NCBI GenBank assembly: GCA_014055495.1
Contig: WIAG01000009.1
Location: forward strand, 1 to 64,000
Length of the DNA: 64,000 bases
Source: Nitrospira sp. CR1.2
Lineage (GTDB): Bacteria; Nitrospirota; Nitrospiria; Nitrospirales; Nitrospiraceae
Direction: 5' to 3'
A model generated the notes under the pieces. That model was not told the origin of the DNA, made no database searches, and worked only from the letters and a program-made list of their open reading frames with translations. Made by a program: the position numbers and the translations under genes. Positions 38,827-48,200 of this stretch are shown piece after piece (the stretch's first letter is position 1; the number at the start of each line of letters is the position of its first letter).

Positions 38827-39741
38827 CTAGCCACCTGATCGGCGGGCCTTCACCAGCGTGACCTGGCCGGTCGCTCCCTTCGCCCATCCGGCGAATTGTT
38901 GCGTCAGGCCCCGCACATGGCCGAGGTAGGTGGCCACGTCATGGTCGCCGCACTTCTGGTGCGGCGTGAGACGGAATCCCCTGGCTGCAAAGTCCCGTCC
39001 GGCCCCGGCGCCGCATAGATGGATTACCGCAGCGAGGTCCTGCCTCTGTCGTATCCCGGCGGGGATCCCACGACGCAGCGTGAGGGCTGAGGCGATGTCG
39101 CGATCGAGAGAGGCCGCCGTCAGTTCGATCGCATGACTCGGCAGGACGCGACTATAGAGGCTGTTGAACCAGCATGAACGCGGGTCGTGCCAGGGCCCGT
39201 CCTCCACCACCGCATGGTCGTGGACGCAGTAGCGCTTCGCGGCACGGAACGTTCCGTCGGTCATCTGATACATGCCCACCGCACTGGAGGCCGGGCGGTA
39301 CCACTCGAACGGATTCCACGACCAGCGCCATCGCCAGTAGGTCCGCGCGACGGGATTGCCAGCGCCTTCCACTTGCGCCAGCGCCGCGAGGAGTTCGGGG
39401 GCAACGGACGGCGTCGCATGTTCGCGGAAGAGCGACCCATACTGCCGCCATGTTTCGTGTGGGCTCTTGTCCAACGTGTTGTCGAGCGGGAACAGGACCT
39501 CAGTCGGTTTCTGGACCGCATGATAGGTCCAGTTCGCCCCGAGCCAACAACCAACCAGCAGTCCCACAGTGATCACGATGCGGAGAACGGGGTGCGTGTG
39601 TCCCACAGCACGGAGGAGGGCGCGAAGGTGTTTCCAGCGGGAGGACACGAAGCGGAGGACTGCCGAAAGGGTGCCCCGGCCACGAGCATGGCTTCTACGG
39701 TGTGAGACATGGCCCGTATGGTGGGCAGACCTGGTTGCCAT
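38827..39741 (-). CDS. Membrane-anchored lytic transglycosylase-like (SLT) protein
   Basis: The 304-residue protein has a basic N-terminus, a membrane segment (about 60-78, VITVGLLVGCWLGANWTY) and a C-terminal lysozyme-like domain. The catalytic Glu is in LAALAQVEGAGNP, followed by SSAVGMYQMTDGTF, which matches the family block with Gly-x-x-Gln. It likely cleaves peptidoglycan in the periplasm. The start at 39741 gives the sensible basic N-terminus but its GAAGGG site abuts the ATG; an ATG further upstream (39837) lacks support. Four Cys in the C-terminal half (CVHDH, SCWF, HLCGAG, KCGDH) may form disulfides. Confidence 0.78.
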   Translation of the reverse strand: MATRSAHHTGHVSHRRSHARGRGTLSAVLRFVSSRWKHLRALLRAVGHTHPVLRIVITVGLLVGCWLGANWTYHAVQKPTEVLFPLDNTLDKSPHETWRQYGSLFREHATPSVAPELLAALAQVEGAGNPVARTYWRWRWSWNPFEWYRPASSAVGMYQMTDGTFRAAKRYCVHDHAVVEDGPWHDPRSCWFNSLYSRVLPSHAIELTAASLDRDIASALTLRRGIPAGIRQRQDLAAVIHLCGAGAGRDFAARGFRLTPHQKCGDHDVATYLGHVRGLTQQFAGWAKGATGQVTLVKARRSGG

Positions 39742-39867
39742 CCCTTCACTATACCCGAAATCGACTCGCGATCCGTGCGTTATTCGAGGATGCGCATGGC
39801 AAGTGGTCGCCAGTATCGGTTGTACCGTCACCTGCACAGGCCTCAGCCGTTCCTCTCTACGTAGCGC

Positions 39868-41154
39868 TCAGCGGCCGCGGTGACCACCGCCTCCATAACC
39901 ACGTCCGCTGCCGCCCATCGGTCCGACGGATGAACGCGGTGCCATGCCGGCCGGTTGGTTCTGGTGCGAGGCCGATGGCATGCTGTGAATATTCGGTGGG
40001 CTGGGGCGCCAGAAATGATTCGGGTGGAGTTGATAGGGCGGCGCTTGGGGGGTGTATTGCGGAGTCGCCGGAACGGATCGAGGCGTCGGAAGCACCACCA
40101 CGTCACCGACCTTGGCGGGCTGCCCCTGACTGTTGAGCAGCGGTGGAGTGTGATGTTGGGAGAGGCGCGGGAGGGGCGGAACCAAAAGCGAATGGCGCGG
40201 CGACGCGGGGAGCGCCGTTTGAGCCGACGGAGCGTTGTTGCCGTTGGCCGCAATCGTCCGTTGCGCGAGCGGGAGATGGTGATGCCCCGGATAGAGGCGT
40301 TGCGCTTGGATCAAGAGGCCGTTGATGCCGGGTGCCCCGAACCATGGAACGGAATAGAAGCTCACGGTCGGATAGGTCCAACTTGTCCAGGCTTGTGAGA
40401 GGAGCGCGTTGGCCTCCAATTGATTGAGCATGTCCTGCCGCTGATCCGTGTAGTGTTGCACGTCGGACGGAGTGGCGGCCGAGGCGAGGGTGCGGTTCGT
40501 CTCGTCGAGTTCAGCCTGGAGTCGATCGGTTTCTGCTCGAAGGGCGAGCAGTTCATGGCGCGCCTGCTCGTTTTCCCTGAGTGCCGCGATGGCTTGCGTG
40601 ACATCATGCGGGTCGACTTCCGCCGTGAGATCGACACGAATCACAACGTGATCCTGCTCCAGCCTCGTGGTCACCGTCTGATCGAGCACCTTCACGATGC
40701 CCGCCGTGAAGCTGCGGATATCATCCCGCGTGACGTTGAGATCCCGCACTTCGGTAATGCGTTCGATGTAGGTCGCGACCTGCTCGAGTGCGTCCCGTTT
40801 TGCGGATTCCGTGGCCAGGCGGATGGCATCGGCACGGTTGTCGAGATCACCCATGCGGTATTCGCCGCCGGCCGCGAGGGTGCGTGTATCGGTTGAGCGT
40901 ATCCGGGCATCAGCGGCTGCGGCCGGTGGTGGTGCGGCGGGATCGGGCTCGGTGTCGAAGCGTTGTAGCCTCAGTTGCGGGCGGTACTGATCCGGCACCG
41001 CGTCAAGTTCGTTCGTGAAGGTCTGGACGCCCTCGTCGTTTGTGTAACTATAAATGGTCGTGGCGGCAAGGATCGGAGCCACAGAGAACAGGGAGATGGA
41101 GTACCAGAGTGCGAGCAGTGCGGCGCTGGTCAGCGAGGTGCGGGAGTGGAACAT
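39868..41154 (-). CDS. Exported protein with DUF4124-like and LPP20/FlgT-like domains
   Basis: The 428-residue protein has a signal peptide ending near PILAAT, a short DUF4124-like stretch (IYSYTNDEGVQTFTNEL, about 35-60), and a domain at about 110-185 (AIRLATESAKRDALEQVATY, then VVIRVDLTAEVDP) resembling LPP20 or FlgT N-terminal domains. A coiled coil follows (about 190-245, Leu/Glu/Arg heptads). The last 150 residues are Pro/His/Gln-rich low complexity ending in a Gly-rich run. FlgT-like domains occur in outer-membrane proteins, including flagellar and lipoproteins; no flagellar genes are here. Function unknown. It lies 126 bases from the transglycosylase gene on the same strand and may be co-expressed. 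Confidence 0.65.
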   Translation of the reverse strand: MFHSRTSLTSAALLALWYSISLFSVAPILAATTIYSYTNDEGVQTFTNELDAVPDQYRPQLRLQRFDTEPDPAAPPPAAAADARIRSTDTRTLAAGGEYRMGDLDNRADAIRLATESAKRDALEQVATYIERITEVRDLNVTRDDIRSFTAGIVKVLDQTVTTRLEQDHVVIRVDLTAEVDPHDVTQAIAALRENEQARHELLALRAETDRLQAELDETNRTLASAATPSDVQHYTDQRQDMLNQLEANALLSQAWTSWTYPTVSFYSVPWFGAPGINGLLIQAQRLYPGHHHLPLAQRTIAANGNNAPSAQTALPASPRHSLLVPPLPRLSQHHTPPLLNSQGQPAKVGDVVVLPTPRSVPATPQYTPQAPPYQLHPNHFWRPSPPNIHSMPSASHQNQPAGMAPRSSVGPMGGSGRGYGGGGHRGR

Positions 41155-41583
41155 CTTACAACCTCCCGTGTGCAGACGAGCTCAGGATAACACAAAGAGA
41201 GGGGCGATACTGCCGGGTGCGGCTTAGATATGTTGGGGGAATGAACGGGCCGGTTTGTCGGGTGGATGCCATTTCGGTCGCGGATGGAGAGCGGCGGTCG
41301 AAGCCGGCTGCGCTTGGCGAACCGACTTCGAGGCTCGGTGCCCTCGCCTCGCGGGCAGATCTGCACCCCGTCTTTCGCGGACAGGGCTTGTGATTGAGGT
41401 ACCGCTCGTTCGTTCTGCTGTCGATCTTGCTGCATCCGGGGCGGTTCCCTTGTGGCTGTGATCGAAAGCAGGCTGGTTTACCGTCACCGCCATTTCTCCA
41501 TAGCCCCGACCCACAGGTCGCCCGGCTGAGATTGATATTTGTTTGGAGTACAATTCCAGCAAACATATTACTGAGAGGATCTG
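41155..41583. other. Intergenic region between divergent genes, nothing identified
   Basis: These 429 bases lie between the divergent FlgT-like and 41584 genes and should hold both promoters. Short frames on both strands overlap and look non-coding. An ACTGAGAGGA-type site precedes the ATG at 41584. No palindrome of note is seen. Confidence 0.45.
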
Positions 41584-41934
41584 ATGAATTTGGAGAATAA
41601 GTCCGACGTGGAAATTCTGGCGATTGCCGACCCGATCATGGACAATCTAATGGAGGCGTCGACGGCCATCGACCATGCCCGCCATGTGCGGGACTTTACT
41701 GATCGACTGAAGGCGATCGTCACCAAGGACTATCTCGAACGGGTGTGCCGTCAATATCAGGCCGAGAAGGGCACGTTCGGCGCGCGGACACCCGTCGCGG
41801 TTTTGCGCCGGCCCGGCTCTATCGCCATTGTGTGGAAGCAACACTTTACCGACTCACCCGGCGACTATGTTGCCGAAATGGTGCTAGTGCAGCAGGAAGG
41901 CCGCTACCTGGTCGACCACGTGTTTGTGCTGTGA
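41584..41934 (+). CDS. Conserved-looking protein of unknown function
   Basis: The 116-residue acidic protein has no signal or membrane segment. It reads as alpha-helix (MDNLMEASTAIDHARHVRDFTDRLKAI) followed by a beta-rich C-terminus (AVLRRPGSIAIVWKQ, MVLVQQEGRYLVDHVF). The pattern recalls small alpha+beta proteins such as SnoaL-like or DUF4440-type folds, but I do not see a firm match. A GAGAGGA site precedes the ATG. It is separated from the VapBC pair downstream by 126 bases and is probably transcribed on its own. Confidence 0.6.
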   Translation: MNLENKSDVEILAIADPIMDNLMEASTAIDHARHVRDFTDRLKAIVTKDYLERVCRQYQAEKGTFGARTPVAVLRRPGSIAIVWKQHFTDSPGDYVAEMVLVQQEGRYLVDHVFVL

Positions 41935-42018
41935 CTGCTTGCCTGTCGGTCCTGCCCGGCTCATTCAGGTTGCCGTTCCTTCCGCTCGTCAGTTCCATTG
42001 ACCGCTCACTTCGGCACT

Positions 42019-42038
42019 GCTATCATTCTGCTATCATT
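42019..42038 (+). promoter_or_regulatory. Tandem GCTATCATT repeat before the vapBC start
   Basis: GCTATCATT occurs at 42019-42027 and again at 42030-42038, an 11-base spacing (one helical turn), 22 bases before the VapB-like ATG. Ribbon-helix-helix antitoxins usually bind direct or inverted repeats near their own promoter, so this is a candidate autoregulatory site. No experiment supports it. Confidence 0.35.
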
Positions 42039-42060
42039 GTGATGTCGGTAGGAGGTATGT

Positions 42061-42294
42061 ATGGCGCAGGTGCTTGTTCGCCAGCTTGACAGCAAGGTCG
42101 TTCTGCGGTTGAAGAAACGGGCGAAGGCGCATGGCCGTTCCTTGCAGTCTGAAGTAAAGACGATTCTGGAGGAGGCGGTGCCGGACTACGAGGCGGCCTG
42201 GAAGCGAATCCAGGGGTTCCGAAAAAGAATGACGAAATCCGCCCGCACATTCAGCGATAGTGCCGACCTTATTCGTGAGGAGCGCGATCGGTGA
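42061..42294 (+). CDS. vapB: Ribbon-helix-helix antitoxin (FitA/VapB-like)
   Basis: The 77-residue protein has an Arc-type ribbon-helix-helix N-terminus (AQVLVRQLDSKVVLRLKKRA, then HGRSLQSEVKTILEEAV), as in FitA/VapB antitoxins, and a charged C-terminal tail to bind the toxin. The antitoxin neutralises the PIN toxin encoded directly after it and represses the operon. An AGGAGGT site precedes the ATG. Its TGA overlaps the GTG of the toxin gene by four bases, so production is coupled. Confidence 0.85.
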   Translation: MAQVLVRQLDSKVVLRLKKRAKAHGRSLQSEVKTILEEAVPDYEAAWKRIQGFRKRMTKSARTFSDSADLIREERDR

Positions 42295-42722
42295 GCGGCT
42301 ACGTCGTGGATACGAGTGTCGTCATCAAATGGTTTCTCCCGGAAATCCATTCTGAAGCCGCACTCCGGGTGACACGCCTGCAGGAACGCCTCCACGTTCC
42401 TGCTTTCATGAACATGGAGCTGGGTAATGTCATTGCCAAGAAGATTCGACGAAAAGAACTGACTCGAGCGGATGGCAGCACCATACTGAAAGAGTTGCGT
42501 CATCTTCCGCTCCAACGACATCCCGACGATCGATTGTTTCCTGCCGCCTACGAGTTCGCGTTGGACACGCAACAAAGTCTCTACGATTGCTTCTACCTGG
42601 CGCTCGCCGAAGCCGTCGATGGACGATTGATCACGGCCGACCGTAAGTTCTACAAGGCGCTGGCCGGGAGTGTGCTTCATGACCGCCTCTTGTGGGTTGA
42701 GGACCTGGGTTCGGAGACGTGA
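42291..42722 (+). CDS. vapC: PIN-domain ribonuclease toxin (VapC-like)
   Basis: The 143-residue PIN protein has the usual acidic residues: Asp in YVVDTSVVIKWF, Glu in NMELGNVI, Asp in YDCFYLALAE and Asp in LITADRKF. VapC toxins cleave RNA, commonly tRNA, when antitoxin is degraded. It starts with GTG, overlapping the antitoxin stop (GTGA). The pair is complete and appears functional. It is a different subfamily from the PIN toxin at 28676, with which it shares only the fold. Confidence 0.88.
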   Translation: MSGYVVDTSVVIKWFLPEIHSEAALRVTRLQERLHVPAFMNMELGNVIAKKIRRKELTRADGSTILKELRHLPLQRHPDDRLFPAAYEFALDTQQSLYDCFYLALAEAVDGRLITADRKFYKALAGSVLHDRLLWVEDLGSET

Positions 42723-42919
42723 TTCCGCATCTTGCAGAGCCAGGGCCGTGATGTTTGCCTACCCCGCATGATTCATGAGCCCTTCTGCTGCAATCGCCGA
42801 TCCGCTGTTCCGACAGCCCTGCGGTCGTCGGGCTCGCCTCTCGGGCCCTCCCGGCTCCGCGCGCCGGTCTCACGACGCGGCTGGGCGATTTCGCGACGAA
42901 CTGTCATGAGTAATGTGGG

Positions 42920-43106
42920 CTAGGAGTCTGTCCGAGTAATGCCGTTCTGCTGCGACGAACGATCTGCCTGCATCTGCCTTGTTCTCGGCCCGTAAAAATC
43001 CTCAACCTATTCAGCGAATACGCTTCCGGTTTTTTCGAGCCTGCGGCCTCGCATCCGCTAGCATCTCCTTCGTCTCGCGACGAAGGATTCTCGGACAGGC
43101 TCCTAG
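42920..43106. repeat. MITE-like element, copy 2, with 17-bp terminal inverted repeats
   Basis: The element is 187 bases with ends CTAGGAGTCTGTCCGAG (42920-42936) and CTCGGACAGGCTCCTAG (43090-43106), inverted repeats matching at 16 of 17 positions. It has no coding frame. A diverged inverted copy is at 19213-19384. A stretch related to the unit at 19389-19548 lies directly beside it (about 42765-42919). The ends resemble the termini of full insertion sequences, so a transposase in trans could have moved it; none related is in this window. Confidence 0.75.
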
Positions 43107-43207
43107 AGTCGGCGAACAGACCCGCCTGCGTTGACAAGGGTAGATGAACGAGGGCCGTCGAAAGCGGGTTGCGAGCAGCGTGAGCGGTGGACGCCTTGCT
43201 CGGGTAG

Positions 43208-44014
43208 CTAGAATCGAATGCCTACGGAAACCAGCGCGAAATTATACCAGCCGAATGCATAACGGTCGTTGTCCACCCCGCCTTCGAATACACGGTATCC
43301 TGCGGTCATGAACCAGTGATCGGTGAGGTCATAGCGGATTTTCAGCGCCGCGTCGATCGCCCGCCCTTGCGTGCTGACGAGCCCGTCGAAGTCGAGCAGG
43401 GCTGTCCAGCGCGGGGCGATGTCGTATTCCAGGCTGCTGCTGAGCAGCGGTACGAATCCCACGTTGCTGTCGGATGCCACCATGCCCTGCTGGCGTAGCT
43501 CGATCCGCGCATCTCGAATAAAGGCTGTGGCACCGATGCGCCAGCGCCAACGTTCTGATTCATGCACGAGATACCGATAGGTCAGACGGTAGGAATCGAA
43601 TCGGTACTCGGAATCCACCGGGACGCCTGGGGCAAAGGTGCCGCCCGCGAAACGCACGGGGAAGCCGAATGAACCGGTGCCGGAGAAACCGAGCGGCGCA
43701 TACACGAATCGGAGCGAATGCCGATGGTTCATGTGCCACGTGAGCTCAACGCGCCGCTGTGCGTCAGGCCCGTTGCCTTGAATGTCGGTCAAGCCGAAGC
43801 GGGTTCCGGCACTGCTGTCGGGAATCTGTATTTGATTTCGCGATTGCCACACGGCGCCTGTTTCAAATTCCAGCGAGAACCGCTGTTCGTCGTGCGCAGT
43901 CTTTTCGGCAAAGGCGAACAAGGGGAAAGCCACGATGGCCATGACGGACAGACGGATGAGAGCCCTTACCCAATCAGCGGCACCGTAGCTCCGACCATGC
44001 GAGTGTGTATCCAT
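43208..44014 (-). CDS. Outer-membrane beta-barrel protein
   Basis: The 268-residue protein has a signal peptide (about 1-36, cleaved after FAFAEK) and then alternating strands with aromatic belts (RVELTWHMNHRHSLRFVY, YRLTYRYLVH, WRWRIGATAF, FMTAGYRVFEGG), ending in ...VSVGIRF, a C-terminal Phe as required for outer-membrane assembly. I estimate 8 to 12 strands. The closest type is an OmpW/OmpA-like small barrel, without a firm family match. The GNAT gene ends 3 bases upstream on the same strand, so the two are probably co-transcribed. Confidence 0.72.
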   Translation of the reverse strand: MDTHSHGRSYGAADWVRALIRLSVMAIVAFPLFAFAEKTAHDEQRFSLEFETGAVWQSRNQIQIPDSSAGTRFGLTDIQGNGPDAQRRVELTWHMNHRHSLRFVYAPLGFSGTGSFGFPVRFAGGTFAPGVPVDSEYRFDSYRLTYRYLVHESERWRWRIGATAFIRDARIELRQQGMVASDSNVGFVPLLSSSLEYDIAPRWTALLDFDGLVSTQGRAIDAALKIRYDLTDHWFMTAGYRVFEGGVDNDRYAFGWYNFALVSVGIRF

Positions 44015-44017
44015 TAA

Positions 44018-44593
44018 TCACCTGTCATTCCTTTCTTTCACCCGGCCGCCACTGTTCAAGAACTCCTTCCGGAGCATGCCGTAGATCTCCACGTCGATGC
44101 GTTGGCCGAAGCGAAGATAGTGCTCACGCAGACGGCCTTCATGGGTCATGCCCACCTTCTGCAACACTCGCCCGGAGGCCGGATTGGTATGGAAATGTGG
44201 CGCGTAAATCCGATGCAAGTGCAGATTGTCGAAGCCGTATTCCACGAGCGCCGTGACGGCTTCCGAGCCATAGCCCTTGTTCCAATAGGTCCGGCCAAGC
44301 CAATAACTCAACCGTCCCTGTTCATGTGCTGTGACGATCTCCATGCCGATTGAGCCGATCACCTGCCCGCTCTCCGCCAGCGTGATCGCAAAGGTTACGC
44401 CTCTGCCTGCCGCCTGGTCTTCCACCCGTTCGGTGATCCAGTTGTGGGCTGCCTGTCGATCCATCGGGTGGGGGAGGAAGGTGCCGGAGGCCACGTCGTG
44501 CGACCCCGCTAACCGGTGCACGACCTCGGCGTCGCTCGTCTGAAATGGCCGGAAAAGCAGCCGCTTGGTTCTGATTGTGAAGTCGGAGGTCAT
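44018..44593 (-). CDS. GNAT-family N-acetyltransferase (RimJ/RimL-like)
   Basis: The 191-residue protein follows the GNAT fold of the RimJ/RimL type: N-terminal IRTKRLLFRPFQTSDAE, YWLGRTYWNKGYGSEAV with the acetyl-CoA loop (Q/R-x-x-G-x-G/A form) and FDNLHLHRIYA. Substrates of such enzymes include ribosomal protein N-termini and small amines; not predictable here. It precedes the barrel gene with a 3-base gap. The C-terminal residues after HYLRFGQRID complete the domain. Confidence 0.82.
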   Translation of the reverse strand: MTSDFTIRTKRLLFRPFQTSDAEVVHRLAGSHDVASGTFLPHPMDRQAAHNWITERVEDQAAGRGVTFAITLAESGQVIGSIGMEIVTAHEQGRLSYWLGRTYWNKGYGSEAVTALVEYGFDNLHLHRIYAPHFHTNPASGRVLQKVGMTHEGRLREHYLRFGQRIDVEIYGMLRKEFLNSGGRVKERNDR

Positions 44594-44709
44594 GAATGAA
44601 TCTCATCATATCTCCCGAGCCGGGCACAACTGTCGGCTTTCAGCGCGTTTCTTGACGGCGTATCGCTTCGCGGGTAGGGTGGCACCATGGTTCTACCTAC
44701 GGGGATACA

Positions 44710-44916
44710 ATGGATCTGGCGCGGGTGTTGATTGCAATCGTCGGGATGGGGGCGTCGGTCGCGACGTATTGTCTGATGCGATTTCCCCATATGCGCCGTG
44801 AGCAGTTCCGGCACTACGGCGCATGTTCCGTTGCGTGGTCCTGTGCCGGCGCACTGGCCGTGCTGTGTATCTGTCTGCTCCTGCTCATCGCGCAAAGCGT
44901 CTGGCAGCGCTCTTGA
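44710..44916 (+). CDS. Small membrane protein with two helices
   Basis: The 68-residue product has two hydrophobic segments (about 4-22 and 39-62) joined by a short basic loop (RFPHMRREQFRHYG), as in a two-pass inner-membrane protein. A GGGGAT site lies before the ATG. I recognise no family, and it lies alone between divergent neighbours. It is shorter than most annotated genes, so confidence is moderate. Confidence 0.5.
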   Translation: MDLARVLIAIVGMGASVATYCLMRFPHMRREQFRHYGACSVAWSCAGALAVLCICLLLLIAQSVWQRS

Positions 44917-45242
44917 CGAGCCGCTGATTTCTTCGCCTTCCACCAGCAAGCTCATGCTGTAGCCGCCGGTGCGCGGCGACCTCCTCTCTCTCGAATCCCT
45001 GCTCGTTCAAATGCGACACATTGTGTCCTGCGCGGCACAAAAGTTGATCCGACCGGTTCGCTCTGTTAGGTATGCACTGGCAGTCGTGTGGATCTGACAG
45101 GAAACAAGCCGTCCGTCCCGTCTCTGTTTCCGGCCTGCCTCCGGGCTTGCCGCTGTTCCTTCTGAAAGAGTCCGTCTCATCGCGCGTCCTAGTGTGACGC
45201 GTGAGGGATCATCTTTTTTCTCAATCAGGTCGCTGAGTCAGT
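44917..45242. other. Intergenic region, nothing identified
   Basis: These 326 bases precede the large membrane gene at 45243 and likely hold its promoter. Short frames here overlap and lack ribosome binding sites. No repeat, hairpin or conserved RNA motif was seen. Confidence 0.4.
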
Positions 45243-48200
45243 ATGGGAATGGTCAAAACCGGTTCGAGGCTCCGGGCGATCGATCGCAGCAGGCCCGCTC
45301 GTCTTGCGGACTACTTGGAGTTTCCCGCCAAGTGGTCCATCGCGTCACCACCAAGGCCGGTGATGCTTGACCGCGACGATTGGGTCTGTGCGGCTGTGAT
45401 CGCGCTTGCCGTGGCGGTTGTCTGCTTGCTGATCGCGCGTTCGCTCCCGTCGGTGCTGTTTCAGTCGATGGATTTCTGGTTTGAGGCGGACACCCTGCGT
45501 GAAATCTCCAACATGACCCGCGTGCACGACGACCATTACCGGACGTCGGTGCATCCCCTGTTCTCCTTAATGACGTTCGTTCCTGTCTATCTGATGAAAC
45601 ACGCGTTATCGGTCAGCCCGTTGCGCGCCGTGCTGCTGGTCAGCGGCTTGGCGGCCGGCCTTTGGGGCGGCACGCTGTATCTCATGCTCCGTCTGCTCGG
45701 GTGTCGTCTTCTCGACGCCGCCCTGTTCACATTGCTCGGGCTTTGCAGCGCCGCCTCGTTGTTCTGGTTGCCGATTCCCAATTCCTATTCCTGGGGATCG
45801 CTCTCGATCATGCTGGCGCTCGTGTTATTGCTCGGCGCCGAGCAGCGGGCATTCGGTGCCGCTGCCTACGTGGCAGCCAGCGCCTTGACGCTCAGTTTTA
45901 CCGTGACCAACTGGATGGCCGGCCTCCTGGTCAGCCTGGCCCGATGGCCCTGGAGGCAGGCGGTACAAATCTCCGTGAACGCGCTCTGCCTGGTCGTGTT
46001 GCTCTGGGGCGTGCAGAAATTCATCTTTCCGTCGTCGGAGTTTTTTATCGGTCATCGCGCGGAGTCCTCGTTTATCAATCATCCGCAGTCCGGGGGGCTC
46101 TCCAACATTGCGACGTCCTTTCTGTTCCATAGCCTCGTCGCACCCTCGGTCCGTTTTATGAAGGACGATGCCTATGCCCAGGCGAAGGCGAATGCGTTTC
46201 GCCTGGCAGATCGGTTGACCTTTCAGTTTTCCACGCCCGGTTCGGCCGGCCGGCTCGGGCTGGTTGCCGTGGTTCTCTGGTCTGCTGTGCTGCTGAACGG
46301 GCTGTGGCGATTGCTGGTGTTGGATGGACTGCTGCGGTTCCGGCTGGTGTTGGGTGGCTTGCTGCTGTTTGAATTCGCCCTGCATCTGCTCTACGGCGAA
46401 GAGACCTTTGTCTACAGTTTGAACTTTCTCCCGCTGCTGCTCGCGGTGGCGGCGTTGGGCGTCGTCGGTCCAGGTCGTCGGATCGTGGCGACGCTCACGG
46501 CCTTCCTGCTGTGTTGCGTCGCGGTGAACAACTGGCAACAGTTTCAAGCGGCGGCCCATTCCGCGACACAGTTCACTCCCCAGCGTGAACTGATGACAAC
46601 CATGATGCAGCAGGACCCGGCGCGTCCCTGGCCACGGTCGGTGGGACATGTGCCGTTAGCCGTACCAGGTGCTCCCGAGGGCGGCACGGCCTATCATGAG
46701 CCGGGCGGCGACTTTAGCCCGCAGACGCCGAGCTTCGGGGTGTCACTCTGGTTGTGCGATGCGAAGGGACTACCGGTCGTCATCAGCCAGACCGTGCCGC
46801 TCAATGAGATCAAGCAGGAATTTGCTCCGTCCGCCCACCCATCCATTCCGGCGATCGTCACGAACACGCCCTACTATCGCGCGACCTGGTCTCGGCTGGA
46901 TGCCACCCGCTGGGAGCTACGGCTGAAAAATGCGACGCCCTATGTGCCCGTGATCGTGATCCGGAGCGTCGGTCCCGCCGGCGGGCCAGTGACCGCACTC
47001 AATCAGGAGGAGGCGCAGGTCACGGTGAATCATCGCTGGGCGGTCAGCGCCACACCCGCTCCTGTGGCGATCACGCTGGGGGATGAGAATCGGCCCGATT
47101 GGATGACCGCACAGTCTCCGGCGACCTCTTGGAGCGGAGAGGCCGGTTGGGGCTATGCGCGGATGAGGTTCGATTCCGGAGCCGCCAAGGTCGATGATGA
47201 GATTCGTGTGGTGCTCTCCGATCTGCAACCGCCGGTTGAAATGGAACGTTCTTATCGGGATACCCCGAGACGAGCGCGTCTGGCCTTGCCCGACCCGCGC
47301 ATACAGGCGTCCATGAATGCGCAGATCACCCATCTCATGATGAGTCTGGTCGACGATGAAACGCGTCCAGGCGATCCGGCCCTGTTCTACCGATCCTGGC
47401 ATCGGCAGGGCGCGTACATCACGGCGGCGCTTGCCCGCGCAGGCGATCCCACGGTCGGCCGGGTCCTCTCGCAGTTCCTGGCGACGCATGACTTCGGGGG
47501 AGGATCCGGCCCCGAAGCGGATGCGCCGGGTCTGGCGATCTGGGCGCTGACCGAGTCAGCCGGGTATATCGCCGACAAGGTGCATGATGCATGGCTGTGG
47601 CCACATCTCTTGCGAAAGGTCGGACGAATCGAGCAGATGATGACCTCCCGTTCCCCGATTATGGAACCCTACACAGTGCCCGCGCCACATGACTTCCAAC
47701 ACCTCCGGCAGACCAGGTCGGCCGTGCTCGCCCGACCGGCGCGCGACGGCGTGATCGTGGGACGGGTCGGCGAGGACTGGCCGTTGCGCTACGTCAATGC
47801 CGTGGGTTATCGCGGACTCCTGGCTGCTGCCGATTTTGCAGAGCGGCTCGGGAAGCGTCAGTATGCGGCGCGTTGGCGAACCGAGGCGCAGAGCCTGCAA
47901 GAGAGTTGGTCGCGGCAGTTTCCCGATGGCACTGAGGCCGGTGACTCGTCAGCGGCGGGGGCACGCTCGTTGGTCGGGTCCGCCCTTCGCCGGAATCAGT
48001 TGAGCCAGCCGCTGACGACTTATCGTCCCACGGACGAACGGGGTACGGTTACGGGACAATTGGCACAGGCCCATCAAGCATTGCGGTTGGGGCGTCCCGA
48101 CGCGGTATGGGGCATGTTGCAGCAGGTGTGGAGTCGCCAAGCCTCACCCGGTTTGTACACGTGGGAGACCATGAGGTCCATGACCGATGAATTGGCGGAT

